64,000 nucleotides of DNA from a bacterium 210917-DFI.7.65 (lineage in GTDB: Bacteria > Bacillota > Clostridia > Oscillospirales > Oscillospiraceae). Position numbers and translations under genes: made by a program. Of this stretch, positions 35,496 to 45,386 are shown one piece after another. Location of the stretch: contig JAJCJJ010000001.1 in the NCBI GenBank assembly GCA_020555865.1, positions 434,001 to 498,000 on the forward strand. Direction: 5' to 3'. Positions within the stretch are counted from its first letter, which is position 1, and each line of letters opens with the position of its first letter. The notes under the pieces were generated by a model. The model saw nothing but the letters and a program-made list of their open reading frames with translations, was not told where the DNA came from and ran no database searches.

Positions 35496-36914
35496 ATGCT
35501 TTTTATGTATAGAGAACAGATTGAGCAATGGTTCGAGGATCACCGGGAAGAAATGGTGAAGGATATCATGGACCTGGTGGCGATTCCCAGTGTCGACGGG
35601 GAGGCCCGGCCGGGCAAGCCCTACGGCGAAGGCCCGGCCGCGGCGCTGGACGCGGCTTTGCAGCTGGCGAAGCGATACGGCTTTACCGATGTGAAGAATA
35701 TGGACAACTATGTGGGCACCGTCACCATGGGTGAAGGCGATGTGCAGCTGGCCATGCTGGCGCACCTGGACGTGGTGCCTGCGGGCAAGGGCTGGACCGT
35801 ATGTGAGCCGTTTGAGCCCCTGGTCAAAGATGGAATGATTTACGGCCGCGGCAGCAGCGACGACAAGGGGCCGGCTGTGGCATCGCTCTATGCGCTGCGC
35901 TGCGTGAGGGAGCTGAACTTTCCGATGAAGCACAAGGTGCGGCTGATTCTGGGAACTGCCGAGGAAACCGGATGCAGCGATATCGAATACTATTTGAAAA
36001 AAGAAAGTACGCCGCCCATGGTATTCTCGCCCGATGGGGATTATCCGATTCTGAACACCGAAAAAGGGCAGCTGCGGCCGGATGTGACGGCCCACTTTGC
36101 CCCCTGCGGGGCCATGCCCCGCATCCGCGCCATTGACGGCGGCCTGGTGCTTAACGCCGTACCGCCGGAGGCTGAAGCAGTGGTGGAAGGGATGAATGCC
36201 GAAGACGTGCAGCCCTATTTCGACGAAGCGGCCCGGGAAACCGGCGCGTCGTTTGCCGCGACGGATATCACCGGCGGCGTTCTGATCGCGGCCAAGGGGA
36301 AAAACGCCCATGCTTCGACGCCTGCGGAGGGAAACAACGCCATTACGGCGTTGCTGTGCGCGCTGCTCAAACTCCCCTTGGTGCCTTGCGAAGGCGTGGA
36401 AAAGCTGCGCGCGCTGTATGCCCTGACCCCTCACGGCCAGACGGACGGAACGAATTTCGGTATTGCCTGCGCCGATGAGATCAGCGGGGCGCTGACCATT
36501 TCGCTGGATATTTTCCACTGCACAGAAACGGAGTTTCGCGGCAGCTTTGACAGCCGAGTGCCTCTGTGCGGCGGCGAAGAGCGGTTATTTGCCATTTTGA
36601 AGGACAAGGCTGCCGCTGCCGGGCTGGAGGCGGAGTTGATGCTCCATGAGCCGCCCCACCATACGCCGGAGGATATGCCCCTGGTGGAAGCACTGAAGCG
36701 GATCTATACGGACTATACCGGCCGGGAAGCCCGCTGCGTTTCCATGGGCGGCGGCACTTATGTGCACAATATCGAGGGCGGTGTCGGTTTCGGCTGCGAA
36801 TTCCCGGAGGTAGACACCCATATGCACGGTCCGGATGAGTTCGTGCGCATCGAAGACCTGATCGTTTCGGGTAAAATGTTTGCGCAGGCTGTGGCTGATC
36901 TGTGCGGCGCGTAA
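35496..36914 (+). CDS. pepV: PepV-type (Sapep family) M20 dipeptidase
   Basis: This 472-residue zinc dipeptidase has the M20 metal ligands in order: His in MLAHLDVVP, Asp in GRGSSDDKG, catalytic Glu in TAEETG, Asp in SPDGDYP, and a late His in DTHMHGPDE. The central lid domain between about 185 and 370 is typical of PepV/Sapep. It releases amino acids from dipeptides in the cytoplasm, feeding amino acid fermentation. AAGGAG is 3 bases before ATG 35496 and 12 before ATG 35505, so the second is also possible. A terminator follows. Confidence 0.93.
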   Translation: MLFMYREQIEQWFEDHREEMVKDIMDLVAIPSVDGEARPGKPYGEGPAAALDAALQLAKRYGFTDVKNMDNYVGTVTMGEGDVQLAMLAHLDVVPAGKGWTVCEPFEPLVKDGMIYGRGSSDDKGPAVASLYALRCVRELNFPMKHKVRLILGTAEETGCSDIEYYLKKESTPPMVFSPDGDYPILNTEKGQLRPDVTAHFAPCGAMPRIRAIDGGLVLNAVPPEAEAVVEGMNAEDVQPYFDEAARETGASFAATDITGGVLIAAKGKNAHASTPAEGNNAITALLCALLKLPLVPCEGVEKLRALYALTPHGQTDGTNFGIACADEISGALTISLDIFHCTETEFRGSFDSRVPLCGGEERLFAILKDKAAAAGLEAELMLHEPPHHTPEDMPLVEALKRIYTDYTGREARCVSMGGGTYVHNIEGGVGFGCEFPEVDTHMHGPDEFVRIEDLIVSGKMFAQAVADLCGA

Positions 36915-36930
36915 ACAAATAACTGTATTG

Positions 36931-36967
36931 GAAAGCCCCTCCCGCATCCTTATGGGAGGGGCTTTCC
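36931..36967 (+). terminator. Terminator after the dipeptidase gene
   Basis: GAAAGCCCCTCCC pairs with GGGAGGGGCTTTC. The T-run is short, but the stem is strong. Confidence 0.85.
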
Positions 36968-37332
36968 GGCTGCTCTCAGAGCCAGGGCACAGAGCGATGG
37001 TGTTTTGACTGTGCGGTGCTGCTTTCCTGAAAGACCCTTGGTGTTATGCTGAAGGCGCAGGAAAACGGACGGGAACGGGTTGCGGTTGGCAATGTCTGTG
37101 GTGGCCTTTCTGCACGCATTCCGGGCGCTTTCTTTTCCGTTGCTCCTGCTGCTGGCCCTGTGGCTGTGTGGTAGACTGCGTGAGGAAAACGCTGTGTGCC
37201 AGGCAGTGGAGGGAGCAAGCTGCCTGGGCGGGATTATGGAGAGTTTTCCATAAAATGGGCATTATCGCCTGCTTGCCTGATCGGAAAGAGCCGGGCTTTT
37301 ATAATATTTAAGAAATCTTAAAGGATTCTCTC
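36968..37332. other. About 360 bases without a recognisable gene
   Basis: Between the dipeptidase terminator and the promoter at 37333 I see no frame with a ribosome site or protein-like composition. The last 100 bases become AT-rich toward the promoter. Confidence 0.45.
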
Positions 37333-37362
37333 TTGTATTTGAGGTGGGACAACTCATATAAT
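37333..37362 (+). promoter_or_regulatory. Promoter of the MacAB-like operon
   Basis: TTGTAT, 18 bases, TATAAT. Transcription should begin near 37369, about 35 bases before the first start codon. Confidence 0.65.
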
Positions 37363-37403
37363 GACAAAGCAGGACCCTGGAACAGGACCGGAAGGAGCAA
37401 GTT

Positions 37404-39074
37404 ATGAAGAGCGACAACACAGAAAACAAGTTAGACCTGGCACCGGCAGAGGCAGAGGAAGGGGAAATTCCCGCTGTTGCAGCTGCACCGGAACTGCCGA
37501 AACAAAAGAAAAGCAAAAAGAAACTGATCCTGATCGCGGTGATCGTGGTGGTGGTACTGTTTCTCCTCTCGCGGATGCTGGGCGGAGGCGGTGGAATCCC
37601 CATGGGAGGCAACTATACGGCAGAGGCTGCCGCGCACCGCGACCTCAGCGTGACTGTTTCCGGTACCGGCACCATTCAGCCCATTCATTCCAGCACGATC
37701 GTGGGTATGGTTACCGGAGATATTCTCAGCGACAGCTTTGAAATCGGCGACGCGGTGGAAAAGGATCAGGTGCTTTACACGATTGATGCCGAGGCGGCGC
37801 AAACCGCCGTGGAGCAGGCACAGCTGGCATTGCAGCAGGCGCAGATTGCATACGAACAGGCGTCCCGCGCCGCCCAGGATTTGACGGTGTCCTCCACGGT
37901 TTCCGGACAGGTGTCCAGCGTGGAAGTGAAGAAAGGCGACGCTGTCTCCGCTGGTACGGCGATGGTGACAGTGACCGACAATAAAAACATGACGATCAAG
38001 TGCAATTTTAACAGTGCGGACGCCAAAAATATCCGCGCTGGGCAAAGCGGAACGGTTACCATTACTTCCACCGGAGAAACCGTGGCGGCTACGGTGAGCA
38101 ATGTGTCCGCTTATACGGCAGTGGGCGCCGGCGGCACGTTGGTGCAGAGCGTAGAGCTGAAGGTTACCAACCCCGGCGGCATCACGGGCGGTATGGCGGC
38201 CACAGCCAGAGTGGGCACTTATGCCTGCCAGAGCGGCGGCACCTTCGAGTATGCGACGCAGACCCAGGTGCTGGCCAAGGCAGGCGGTACTGTGGACGCG
38301 ATTTATGTTTCCGAGGGCACTACGGTGGCACCCGGCACGAAGCTGGTTCATCTGGATGGCGCGGATTTGGCCGATCAGGTCCAAAACGCGAAGCTGAGCC
38401 TGGAGAACGCCCAGCTCAACCTGCGTTCTGCGCAGGATGCACTGGAGGAGTATAATATAAAAGCGCCTATTTCCGGCACTGTGACGCAGAAGAGCATGAG
38501 TGCCGGCGACAATATCGGCCAGGTGGGCAATTCCACGCTGGCCATCATCAGCGATCTGTCTGCCCTGACCTTTGATATGAATATCGACGAACTGGATATT
38601 TCCAAAGTGAAGGTGGGCCAGCGGGTCCGCATCACGGTGGATGCGTTGCCCGGGCAGGAGTTTTCCGGATACATAGACAAGATCAACATCAACGGCACCA
38701 CCACCGGCGGCGCTACCAGTTATCCGGTTACCGTGATGGTAGAGAATCCTGACCCGTCTTTGCTGCCGGGCATGAATGTCAGTGCCGACATTATGGTCGA
38801 GGAAGTCCAGGATGCGCTGACCATTCCGCTGGGCGCGGTAGACACCGGCAATACTGTGCAGGTGATTCCGGCTTCCGCCATTTCCGAAAAAGACGGGAGC
38901 ATCGATACTGCACAGGCTGAAACACGTACTGTAGAGCTGGGTGTCAGCGACAGCAGCTATGTGGAAGTCAAGGATGGTCTGAAGGAAGGAGACCTGGTGC
39001 TGGTGAAATCTGATCTGGATCAGGTTCTCGCCGGCGATGCAGGCACTGCGGCGGTTATGGAATCGGGTGAGTGA
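37404..39074 (+). CDS. HlyD/MacA-like membrane fusion protein
   Basis: The 556-residue product has a cytoplasmic lead, one membrane helix (about 45-62, LILIAVIVVVVLFLLS), and an extracytoplasmic part. That part has a barrel-sandwich (lipoyl-like) domain split by Ala/Gln-rich coiled-coil helices ('QAQLALQQAQIAYEQA', and again near 340) and a beta-barrel end. It seems to contain two lipoyl-like units, hence longer than a typical MacA (about 380). It should stabilise and guide export by the ABC genes that follow. AAGGAG precedes ATG 37404. Confidence 0.88.
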   Translation: MKSDNTENKLDLAPAEAEEGEIPAVAAAPELPKQKKSKKKLILIAVIVVVVLFLLSRMLGGGGGIPMGGNYTAEAAAHRDLSVTVSGTGTIQPIHSSTIVGMVTGDILSDSFEIGDAVEKDQVLYTIDAEAAQTAVEQAQLALQQAQIAYEQASRAAQDLTVSSTVSGQVSSVEVKKGDAVSAGTAMVTVTDNKNMTIKCNFNSADAKNIRAGQSGTVTITSTGETVAATVSNVSAYTAVGAGGTLVQSVELKVTNPGGITGGMAATARVGTYACQSGGTFEYATQTQVLAKAGGTVDAIYVSEGTTVAPGTKLVHLDGADLADQVQNAKLSLENAQLNLRSAQDALEEYNIKAPISGTVTQKSMSAGDNIGQVGNSTLAIISDLSALTFDMNIDELDISKVKVGQRVRITVDALPGQEFSGYIDKININGTTTGGATSYPVTVMVENPDPSLLPGMNVSADIMVEEVQDALTIPLGAVDTGNTVQVIPASAISEKDGSIDTAQAETRTVELGVSDSSYVEVKDGLKEGDLVLVKSDLDQVLAGDAGTAAVMESGE

Positions 39075-39079
39075 CGCCG

Positions 39080-39820
39080 ATGAATGAAACACTGATCGAA
39101 CTGCGTAACATTTATAAGATTTATCAGATGGGCGACACAGCGGTGCATGCCCTGGATGGTGTGTCTTTTTCCATTCCCCGCGGCCAGTTTGTAGCGATTG
39201 TCGGCCAGTCCGGTTCGGGCAAATCCACTGCCATGAATATTATCGGCTGCCTGGATGTTCCCACATCGGGCACCTATCTGCTGGGCGGTGTGGATGTGTC
39301 TACCATGCGGGACGATGCGCAGGCGGAGATCCGCAACAAAATGCTGGGCTTTATTTTTCAGCAGTACAACCTTCTGCCCAAGCTGACCGTGCAGGAAAAT
39401 GTGGAGCTTTCACTGCTCTATGCCGGGGTTCCGGCGGCGGAACGGCGAGAGCGTGCATTGGCGGCTCTCAATAAGGTGGGCTTGGCGGCCAAGGCGAAGA
39501 ATATGCCCAACCAGCTCTCCGGCGGCCAGCAGCAGCGCGTATCCATCGCCCGGGCACTGGCGGGAGACCCTTCGGTTATTCTGGCGGATGAGCCTACCGG
39601 CGCGCTGGATTCCCGCACCAGCCGGGAGGTGCTGTCGTTCCTGCAGCAGCTCAACCGGGAGGGCAACACCATTGTCCTCATCACCCATGACAATTCGATT
39701 GCCGTGCGCGCACAGCGCATTATTCGGCTGCAGGATGGCCGCATTATTTACGATGGTCCCTCCGACGACCCACGGGCTGTGGTTCAGCCTTCCGAGGCAG
39801 GAGAGGGGGATACGCTCTGA
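39080..39820 (+). CDS. ABC transporter ATPase (MacB/LolD type)
   Basis: The 246-residue ATPase has Walker A GQSGSGKST, Q-loop FIFQQYNLLPKLT, the signature LSGGQQQRVSIARAL, Walker B VILADEPTGALD and the switch His in ITHD. It powers the FtsX-like permease encoded next. ATG 39080 is preferred; a GTG at 39071 overlaps the previous stop. Its stop overlaps the permease ATG (TGATG). Confidence 0.93.
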   Translation: MNETLIELRNIYKIYQMGDTAVHALDGVSFSIPRGQFVAIVGQSGSGKSTAMNIIGCLDVPTSGTYLLGGVDVSTMRDDAQAEIRNKMLGFIFQQYNLLPKLTVQENVELSLLYAGVPAAERRERALAALNKVGLAAKAKNMPNQLSGGQQQRVSIARALAGDPSVILADEPTGALDSRTSREVLSFLQQLNREGNTIVLITHDNSIAVRAQRIIRLQDGRIIYDGPSDDPRAVVQPSEAGEGDTL

Positions 39821-41052
39821 TGGGAATGGAACAGAATTTTAAGCTGGCGGTTAAGTCCCTGATGAGCAGCAAAGCCCGGGCAATCCTCACCATGCTGGGC
39901 ATTATTATCGGCGTGGCCGCGGTGATCATCATCACCAGCCTTGGAAATGGCATGCAGACGATGATGAACGAACAGTTTGAAAAAATCGGGACGAATCTGG
40001 TGCAAGTGATGGTCATGGGCCGCGGCCCCGGCTCATCCCGCACGGCAGAGCCGGAGGATATGGCGGAGCTTGTGGAGCAGTACCCGGATGTGCTTTCTGG
40101 CGTCACCCCATATGTCAGCGTGAACACCAGTGTTCGCAGCGGCGCAGAGAAGTTCAAGCGCACACAGGTATACGGTGTCAGCGAGGATTTTGCCGACATG
40201 GACGCCGCTTTCGGCGAAGAGCTGGCACAGGGGCGATATATCAAATATCTGGATGTGACACGGCGCTCTACGGTTTGCGTCATTGGGGAATACATCAATC
40301 AGACTGCTTTTGGAGGAGACGGGCTGGGCAAGTCGATTCAGATTGGCGGCGTACCGTACACAGTAGTGGGGATTCTCTCCGGTGGAAGTTATGCCCTGGA
40401 AGAGGGCGGCCCCAGTGATTATGTGTATATTCCTTACACCAATGCCGGTAAAATTTCCGATTCGACCGAAGTTTCGCTGTACATGTTTTCCTGTGCAGGG
40501 CAGGACTCGGCAAACGCAGGCAAAGCGCTGATCGAAAACAAACTCTATAGTATTTATCAGACGGCGGACGCCTATTATGTTATGACTTCGGCCGAGCAGA
40601 TACAGTCGCTGAACATGATGATCAGCGTCCTGATGATGGTGCTGGTGGCCATTGCAGCCATCTCGTTACTGGTGGGCGGTATCGGCATTATGAATATTAT
40701 GCTGGTATCTGTTTCCGAACGCACTAGGGAAATCGGTATCCGCAAATCTCTTGGAGCCAAGCGGAAGGATATCCGGCTGCAGTTTATCATCGAAGCTGGC
40801 ACCACCAGTGCGTTGGGCGGCCTGATTGGCGTTGTGTTGGGCATGGTGGTGGCGTTTGTGGCGGGCGTTGTGCTCAGCGGTATGATGACTAGTATGATGG
40901 GGGGCAGCGGAACAACGTTCCAGGCTGTACCCACGCCGGGAGCTGTTGCCATAGCTTTTGGCGTATCCGTCGGCATCGGCGTGCTGTTTGGTTATCTGCC
41001 GGCGAACAAAGCGGCAAAGATGAATCCCATCGACGCGCTGCGGTATGAATAA
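39820..41052 (+). CDS. MacB-like ABC permease (FtsX domain)
   Basis: The 410-residue product has one N-terminal helix (about 22-45), a large extracytoplasmic MacB_PCD domain (about 50-265), then three C-terminal helices of the FtsX domain with 'GGIGIMNIMLVSVSERTREI' and 'PANKAAKMNPIDALRYE'. It works with the ATPase and fusion protein as a mechanotransmission-type exporter of peptides or lipophilic molecules. An SLH surface protein gene follows 42 bases later and may share the transcript. Confidence 0.93.
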   Translation: MGMEQNFKLAVKSLMSSKARAILTMLGIIIGVAAVIIITSLGNGMQTMMNEQFEKIGTNLVQVMVMGRGPGSSRTAEPEDMAELVEQYPDVLSGVTPYVSVNTSVRSGAEKFKRTQVYGVSEDFADMDAAFGEELAQGRYIKYLDVTRRSTVCVIGEYINQTAFGGDGLGKSIQIGGVPYTVVGILSGGSYALEEGGPSDYVYIPYTNAGKISDSTEVSLYMFSCAGQDSANAGKALIENKLYSIYQTADAYYVMTSAEQIQSLNMMISVLMMVLVAIAAISLLVGGIGIMNIMLVSVSERTREIGIRKSLGAKRKDIRLQFIIEAGTTSALGGLIGVVLGMVVAFVAGVVLSGMMTSMMGGSGTTFQAVPTPGAVAIAFGVSVGIGVLFGYLPANKAAKMNPIDALRYE

Positions 41053-41094
41053 AGAACCGCAGTGCCGGCAAAGCGATATAGGAGGAGAAGAGAC

Positions 41095-42999
41095 ATGAAG
41101 AAACGACTTACTGCGCTGCTGTGTACAGCGGCCCTGTGCGTGTCGCTGCTGATGCCCTCGGCATTTGCCGCCGGCACTACGGCTGGCGAGGGCGAGGCAC
41201 TCCAGGTTCTGGCAGCCATGGGCGTGATGAACGGCGACGAGAAAGGTAATCTGGATCTGTCCGCCAATGTGACGCGGGCGGCCTTTACCAAAATGGCAGT
41301 GGCAGCTTCCACTTATCGGGATATGGCTACGTCCACAGCCCATGTTTCACCCTTTTCGGATGTAAAATACACGCATTGGGCGGCGGGGTATATCAAAACC
41401 GCGGTGGATGCAGGCTGGATCAACGGTTATCTGGATGGGACATTCCGGCCGGACAGCCCGGTCTATCTGGAACAGGCGGTGAATATCTGCCTGAAAATGC
41501 TGGGTTATACCGATGAGGATTTTGCCACTGGCACCTATCCGTATCCCCAGCTGGCCATGTATCAGAATCTGAAGCTGAACACAGGGCTGAACGCCAAACA
41601 GGGGCAGGTTCTGACCCGCGGAGACTGTGCCAAGCTGGTTTACAATACGCTGAATGCCACCACAAAGGATGGAAAAGTCTATGCCACTACACTGGGTTAC
41701 AGTGTAGACGGTGCGGGCAAGATCGACTATCTGAGCGTGATTAATGCAGAGCTGCAGGGGCCCATTGTGGTGGGCGAAGGCAGCTGGACGTCGCAGCTGG
41801 GCTTTACACCCTCTGTGGTGTACCGCAACGATGGGGAAAGTACCCTTTCGGCTATTACTCAGAACGATGTGGTATATTATCTGGAAAAGACCAAAACAGT
41901 TTGGGCCTATCATAATCAAGTCACTGGCTTGTATGAGAGCGCTGAGCCGAACCGGAGCAATCCTGCCTCGGTTGTGGTATCTGGAGTGAGCTACTCCTTT
42001 GAAAGCTCTGCAGCAGCCTATGCCATGTCCACCACGGGCACGTTCAAGATCGGCGATACGGTCACGCTGCTGCTGGGCCGCAACAATACGGTGGCTGCGG
42101 TAATTGATCCGACCAGTGCCGGCACCAATACTTACGGCATTGTGCTTGCCACCGGTATTGACAGCTATACCGATGCGCAGGGTAAGCCTTATACGGCGCC
42201 CTACGTGAAGATTCTGGGCGTAGATGGTGTTACGTATCAGTATCAGACGGACAAGAGCGGCTATTACAAAGAGGGGGATCTGGTGAAGGTGGCCTTCGAA
42301 AGCGGCGTTGCCAAACTGAGCCGTCTGAACAATTCTTCCAAAAACCTCTCTGGAACGGTCAACAGCGCGGCCACCCAGCTGGGCAGCATGCCGCTGGCCT
42401 CCGGTGTGCGGATCATGGATTATGCGGATGGACATTCGGCGAATATCGCGGCCAGTCGTTTGGCAGGTGTAAAGATTGACAGCGGCGATGTGGCGTACTA
42501 TGAGCTGAACAGCGCCGGCGAGATCGAAACGCTGATCCTGAAGAACGTCACCGGCGATATGTATTCGTTCGGTATGCTGACCAAAGATGATGAAATTCCC
42601 GGCGCGAACATGACCAACGGTCATATCTATACGCTGATGAGCAACGGCTCCGTGGTTGGTCCGCTGACCTGTGAGGGTGCTTCCTTCCCTGTCAGCCAGG
42701 GCAAGGCCGTGCGCTATATGATGGATGGTACGACGCTGGATAAGATGTATAATCTGACGGAAGTCAAATTGACTGCAGCGACCACCAACGGTACTGCTGT
42801 GGCGGTCAACGGACAGAAATTCGACATCAGCACCGGTGTGCAGATCTACCTCAAGCAGAACCAGAGCGGGGTGGGTACGCAGTATTATGTCACCAGTCTG
42901 GATAAGCTCAATTCTGGCGATTACAGTCTTACCGGCTGGTATGATAAACCGGAATCCTCCGGTGGCCGGATGCGGATTATCGTAGCAACGCCCAGATAA
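41095..42999 (+). CDS. Secreted S-layer-homology (SLH) domain protein
   Basis: The 634-residue product has a clear signal peptide (KKRLTALLCTAALCVSLLMP, cleavage after AFA). N-terminal SLH repeats follow (about 35-185, with 'FSDVKYTHWAAGYIKTAVDA' and 'GYLDGTFRPDSPVYLEQAV'), which bind pyruvylated wall polymer. The C-terminal 440 residues are Thr/Ser/Gly-rich and beta-structured, with no recognised enzyme. AGGAGGAG precedes ATG 41095. It sits directly downstream of the MacAB-like exporter. Confidence 0.9.
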   Translation: MKKRLTALLCTAALCVSLLMPSAFAAGTTAGEGEALQVLAAMGVMNGDEKGNLDLSANVTRAAFTKMAVAASTYRDMATSTAHVSPFSDVKYTHWAAGYIKTAVDAGWINGYLDGTFRPDSPVYLEQAVNICLKMLGYTDEDFATGTYPYPQLAMYQNLKLNTGLNAKQGQVLTRGDCAKLVYNTLNATTKDGKVYATTLGYSVDGAGKIDYLSVINAELQGPIVVGEGSWTSQLGFTPSVVYRNDGESTLSAITQNDVVYYLEKTKTVWAYHNQVTGLYESAEPNRSNPASVVVSGVSYSFESSAAAYAMSTTGTFKIGDTVTLLLGRNNTVAAVIDPTSAGTNTYGIVLATGIDSYTDAQGKPYTAPYVKILGVDGVTYQYQTDKSGYYKEGDLVKVAFESGVAKLSRLNNSSKNLSGTVNSAATQLGSMPLASGVRIMDYADGHSANIAASRLAGVKIDSGDVAYYELNSAGEIETLILKNVTGDMYSFGMLTKDDEIPGANMTNGHIYTLMSNGSVVGPLTCEGASFPVSQGKAVRYMMDGTTLDKMYNLTEVKLTAATTNGTAVAVNGQKFDISTGVQIYLKQNQSGVGTQYYVTSLDKLNSGDYSLTGWYDKPESSGGRMRIIVATPR

Positions 43000-43016
43000 G
43001 GGATAAGCAGAAAAAA

Positions 43017-43100
43017 GCACAGGCCGCTCTGCGCGGCCTGTGCAGGCTCTGAACATTGAAAAAGCGCCGTGTGAAAGAATTTCTTTCACACGGCGCTTTT
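43017..43100. terminator. Double hairpin between the SLH gene and argS
   Basis: The first hairpin pairs GCACAGGCCGC with GCGGCCTGTGC (43017-43043). The second (43059-43100) is a 19-bp stem, AAAAGCGCCGTGTGAAAGA with its complement, with A and T runs that make it bidirectional. It serves both convergent genes. Confidence 0.9.
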
Positions 43101-43120
43101 GTGACAAGCAGCTTATCGGA

Positions 43121-44875
43121 TTACATCCGTTCCGGTGCGCTTACGCCAATGACCTCCAAGCCGTTTTCCAACACGGTGCGCACAGTGTCAGCCAGCTTCC
43201 AGCGGGCGTCGCGTACGGCGGGAGCTTCGCCTTTGATGCGGTCGTCATGGTAGAACTTGTGGAAGCGGGCGGCCAGATTGACCAGATACCGGTTGATATA
43301 GGAGGGGTCGTAGTCCCGGGCGGCCAGGCGCAGCTCTTCGGGATACTGGGAGATCTGCTTGATCAGATCCCGGGCCGCCTCGTCGCTGAGCAGGGAGACA
43401 TCCGTGTCAGCCATGGCGGGCAGGGACGCGCCCTCTTCCTGCATTGCTTTGCGCAGACTGCAAATACGGGCGTGGGCATACTGTACATAATAAACGGGAT
43501 TTTCGCTGTCTTCGCGGACGGCCAACCCCAGATCAAAGTCCAAAGGACTGTTGGGCACACGGTTGTTGAAATAGTAGCGGGCGGCGTCCACGCTGATCTC
43601 ATCGAGCAGATCGTGCAGGGCAATGGCCTTGCCGGTGCGCTTGGACATACGCACGGGTTTGCCGTCCTGAAGCAGGTTCACCAGCTGCATCAGCACAATC
43701 ACCAAGCGGCCGGAGCCGTCCAGGCCAAGGCCGTCCAGCGCCGCTTGCAGGCGGGCTACATGGCCGTGATGGTCGGCACCCCAGACATTGATGACTTTAT
43801 CAAAGCCGCGTTTTTCAAATTTGTTGCGGTGATAAGCGATATCAGCGGCGAAATAGGTGTAAAATCCGTTGGCACGGCGGAGCACATCATCCTTCAGTTC
43901 CAGCTTGTCCACTTGAGCCTGGGTTTTCCCTTCGCGCAGGAATTTTTCCTTCAGCAGTGCGGTGGTGTTCAGCCACAGCGCGCCGTCCTTTTCATAGGTC
44001 CAACCTTTCTCTGTCAGTGCAGCTACGGTTTCCGCTACATAGCCGCTGTTGTGCAGCTCTGATTCCAAGAACCACTGGTCGTACTCAATGCCGTATTTGC
44101 GCAGGTCTTCCTGCATTTTTGGGATGTTAATACGCAGTCCGTATTCGGCCATGGCGCTCTCCCAGGTTTCCTGCGCCGTTTCGCCGGGGAAGGCGCCGCT
44201 GACCTGAGCCAGGAAGCCCCGGGCCAGTTCTTTGATGTCCTCTCCATGGTAGCCCTCTTCGGGGAAGGGATAGTTCTCCTCACCCAATGTCAGCTGCATG
44301 CAGCGGGCGTAGATGGAGTGGGCGAATTTGGCGATCTGGTTTCCAGCGTCGTTGACGTAAAATTCCTTCCAGGCCGCGCAGCCGCTGCGGGAGAGAACAT
44401 TGGCCAGCGTGTCGCCCAGTACGCCGCCGCGGGCGTTGCCCATATGCATGGGGCCGGTGGGATTTGCGGAAACGAATTCCACCATAATCTTCTGTCCCGC
44501 CAGCGCCTGGGAAGAACCGTAGTTTGCGCCTTCCGCTTCTACGGCGGCCAAAACGTCGCCGTACCAGCTGTTGCTGACGGTGAAATTCAAAAAGCCGGGG
44601 CCGGCGATCTCTACTTTTTCAAAATAAGAGCCGCTCAAGTCCAGATGGTCGCACAGAATCTGTGCCAGATCCCGGGGGCGCATGCCCAGCGCCTTGGCGC
44701 CGGCCAGCGCGAAATTCGAGGTGTAATCGCCGTTGCGGCTGTCCTTGGGCACTTCTACACTGCCGCGAATCTTACCCTGCGCTGTGCCGAGAAGGCCCTT
44801 TTCCATGGCGCGCGCATAGCTGGCGGCCACCAGCTGTGCAACTTGGTCTTTGGCATTTTGAATCATATTGGTCAT
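43121..44875 (-). CDS. argS: Arginyl-tRNA synthetase
   Basis: The class I synthetase charges tRNA-Arg. The 584-residue product has the N-terminal additional domain, the HIGH-equivalent in NPTGPMHMGNARGG, 'WGADHHGHVARLQAAL', the KMSK-equivalent MSKRTGK and the C-terminal DALR anticodon-binding domain ending 'LENGLEVIGVSAPERM'. The start at 44875 has AAGGATGG 9 bases upstream; an ATG at 44887 overlaps the stop of the DUF1934 gene. It is co-transcribed with DUF1934 and probably murI. Confidence 0.96.
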   Translation of the reverse strand: MTNMIQNAKDQVAQLVAASYARAMEKGLLGTAQGKIRGSVEVPKDSRNGDYTSNFALAGAKALGMRPRDLAQILCDHLDLSGSYFEKVEIAGPGFLNFTVSNSWYGDVLAAVEAEGANYGSSQALAGQKIMVEFVSANPTGPMHMGNARGGVLGDTLANVLSRSGCAAWKEFYVNDAGNQIAKFAHSIYARCMQLTLGEENYPFPEEGYHGEDIKELARGFLAQVSGAFPGETAQETWESAMAEYGLRINIPKMQEDLRKYGIEYDQWFLESELHNSGYVAETVAALTEKGWTYEKDGALWLNTTALLKEKFLREGKTQAQVDKLELKDDVLRRANGFYTYFAADIAYHRNKFEKRGFDKVINVWGADHHGHVARLQAALDGLGLDGSGRLVIVLMQLVNLLQDGKPVRMSKRTGKAIALHDLLDEISVDAARYYFNNRVPNSPLDFDLGLAVREDSENPVYYVQYAHARICSLRKAMQEEGASLPAMADTDVSLLSDEAARDLIKQISQYPEELRLAARDYDPSYINRYLVNLAARFHKFYHDDRIKGEAPAVRDARWKLADTVRTVLENGLEVIGVSAPERM

Positions 44876-44880
44876 CTTTT

Positions 44881-45351
44881 TTACCATCCTTTGCCGTTTT
44901 TTACGTTCTGCTTTTCTGCCTCCGCCGCGGTGTTTTGACGCACTTGGATGAAAAAGCGGCTTGTGCCGGTTATTTGGTGCTCGCTTTCGATGGCGTAGCG
45001 GATTTCCAGTTCGCCGCCCGTTTCGTCCAGATCAGCACGCAGAGTGCGGGTCACAATGTCGAGGGTCATGGTGCCGTAGGGGGTCTCATAAAGAGAGTAA
45101 TGTTTTTTATCCCGCTCAAAAATCATCTGGGAATGAAAGCGCCCGGTGCGCACCAGAGATACGGAATTGGGATGAATCTCAAAAGCGGTATGCGTGCCTT
45201 CCATTCCCGTCAGAGCGCTCTCGTCGTATTCCAGGGCATAGCCGTAATCGGTAGAAGTCAGCGTGCCCTCGGTCACAAATTCTGTAACATCTTTTTCGGT
45301 GCCTTCGTATTCCTGCTCTCCGCGAATGGAGATCATTACCTGTTGCTGCAT
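44881..45351 (-). CDS. DUF1934 small beta-barrel protein
   Basis: The 156-residue product has the DUF1934 pattern, a calycin-like beta-barrel: 'QVMISIRGEQEYEG', 'GYALEYDES', 'VSLVRTGRFHSQMIFE', 'YETPYGTMTLDIVTRTL', 'IRYAIE'. The gene commonly lies next to argS in Clostridia. Function is unknown. It abuts argS with overlap of its stop and a possible argS start, indicating coupling. Confidence 0.88.
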   Translation of the reverse strand: MQQQVMISIRGEQEYEGTEKDVTEFVTEGTLTSTDYGYALEYDESALTGMEGTHTAFEIHPNSVSLVRTGRFHSQMIFERDKKHYSLYETPYGTMTLDIVTRTLRADLDETGGELEIRYAIESEHQITGTSRFFIQVRQNTAAEAEKQNVKNGKGW

Positions 45352-45386
45352 TGTGTTCTCCTGTTTCCCTGTTAGGATATCCGTTT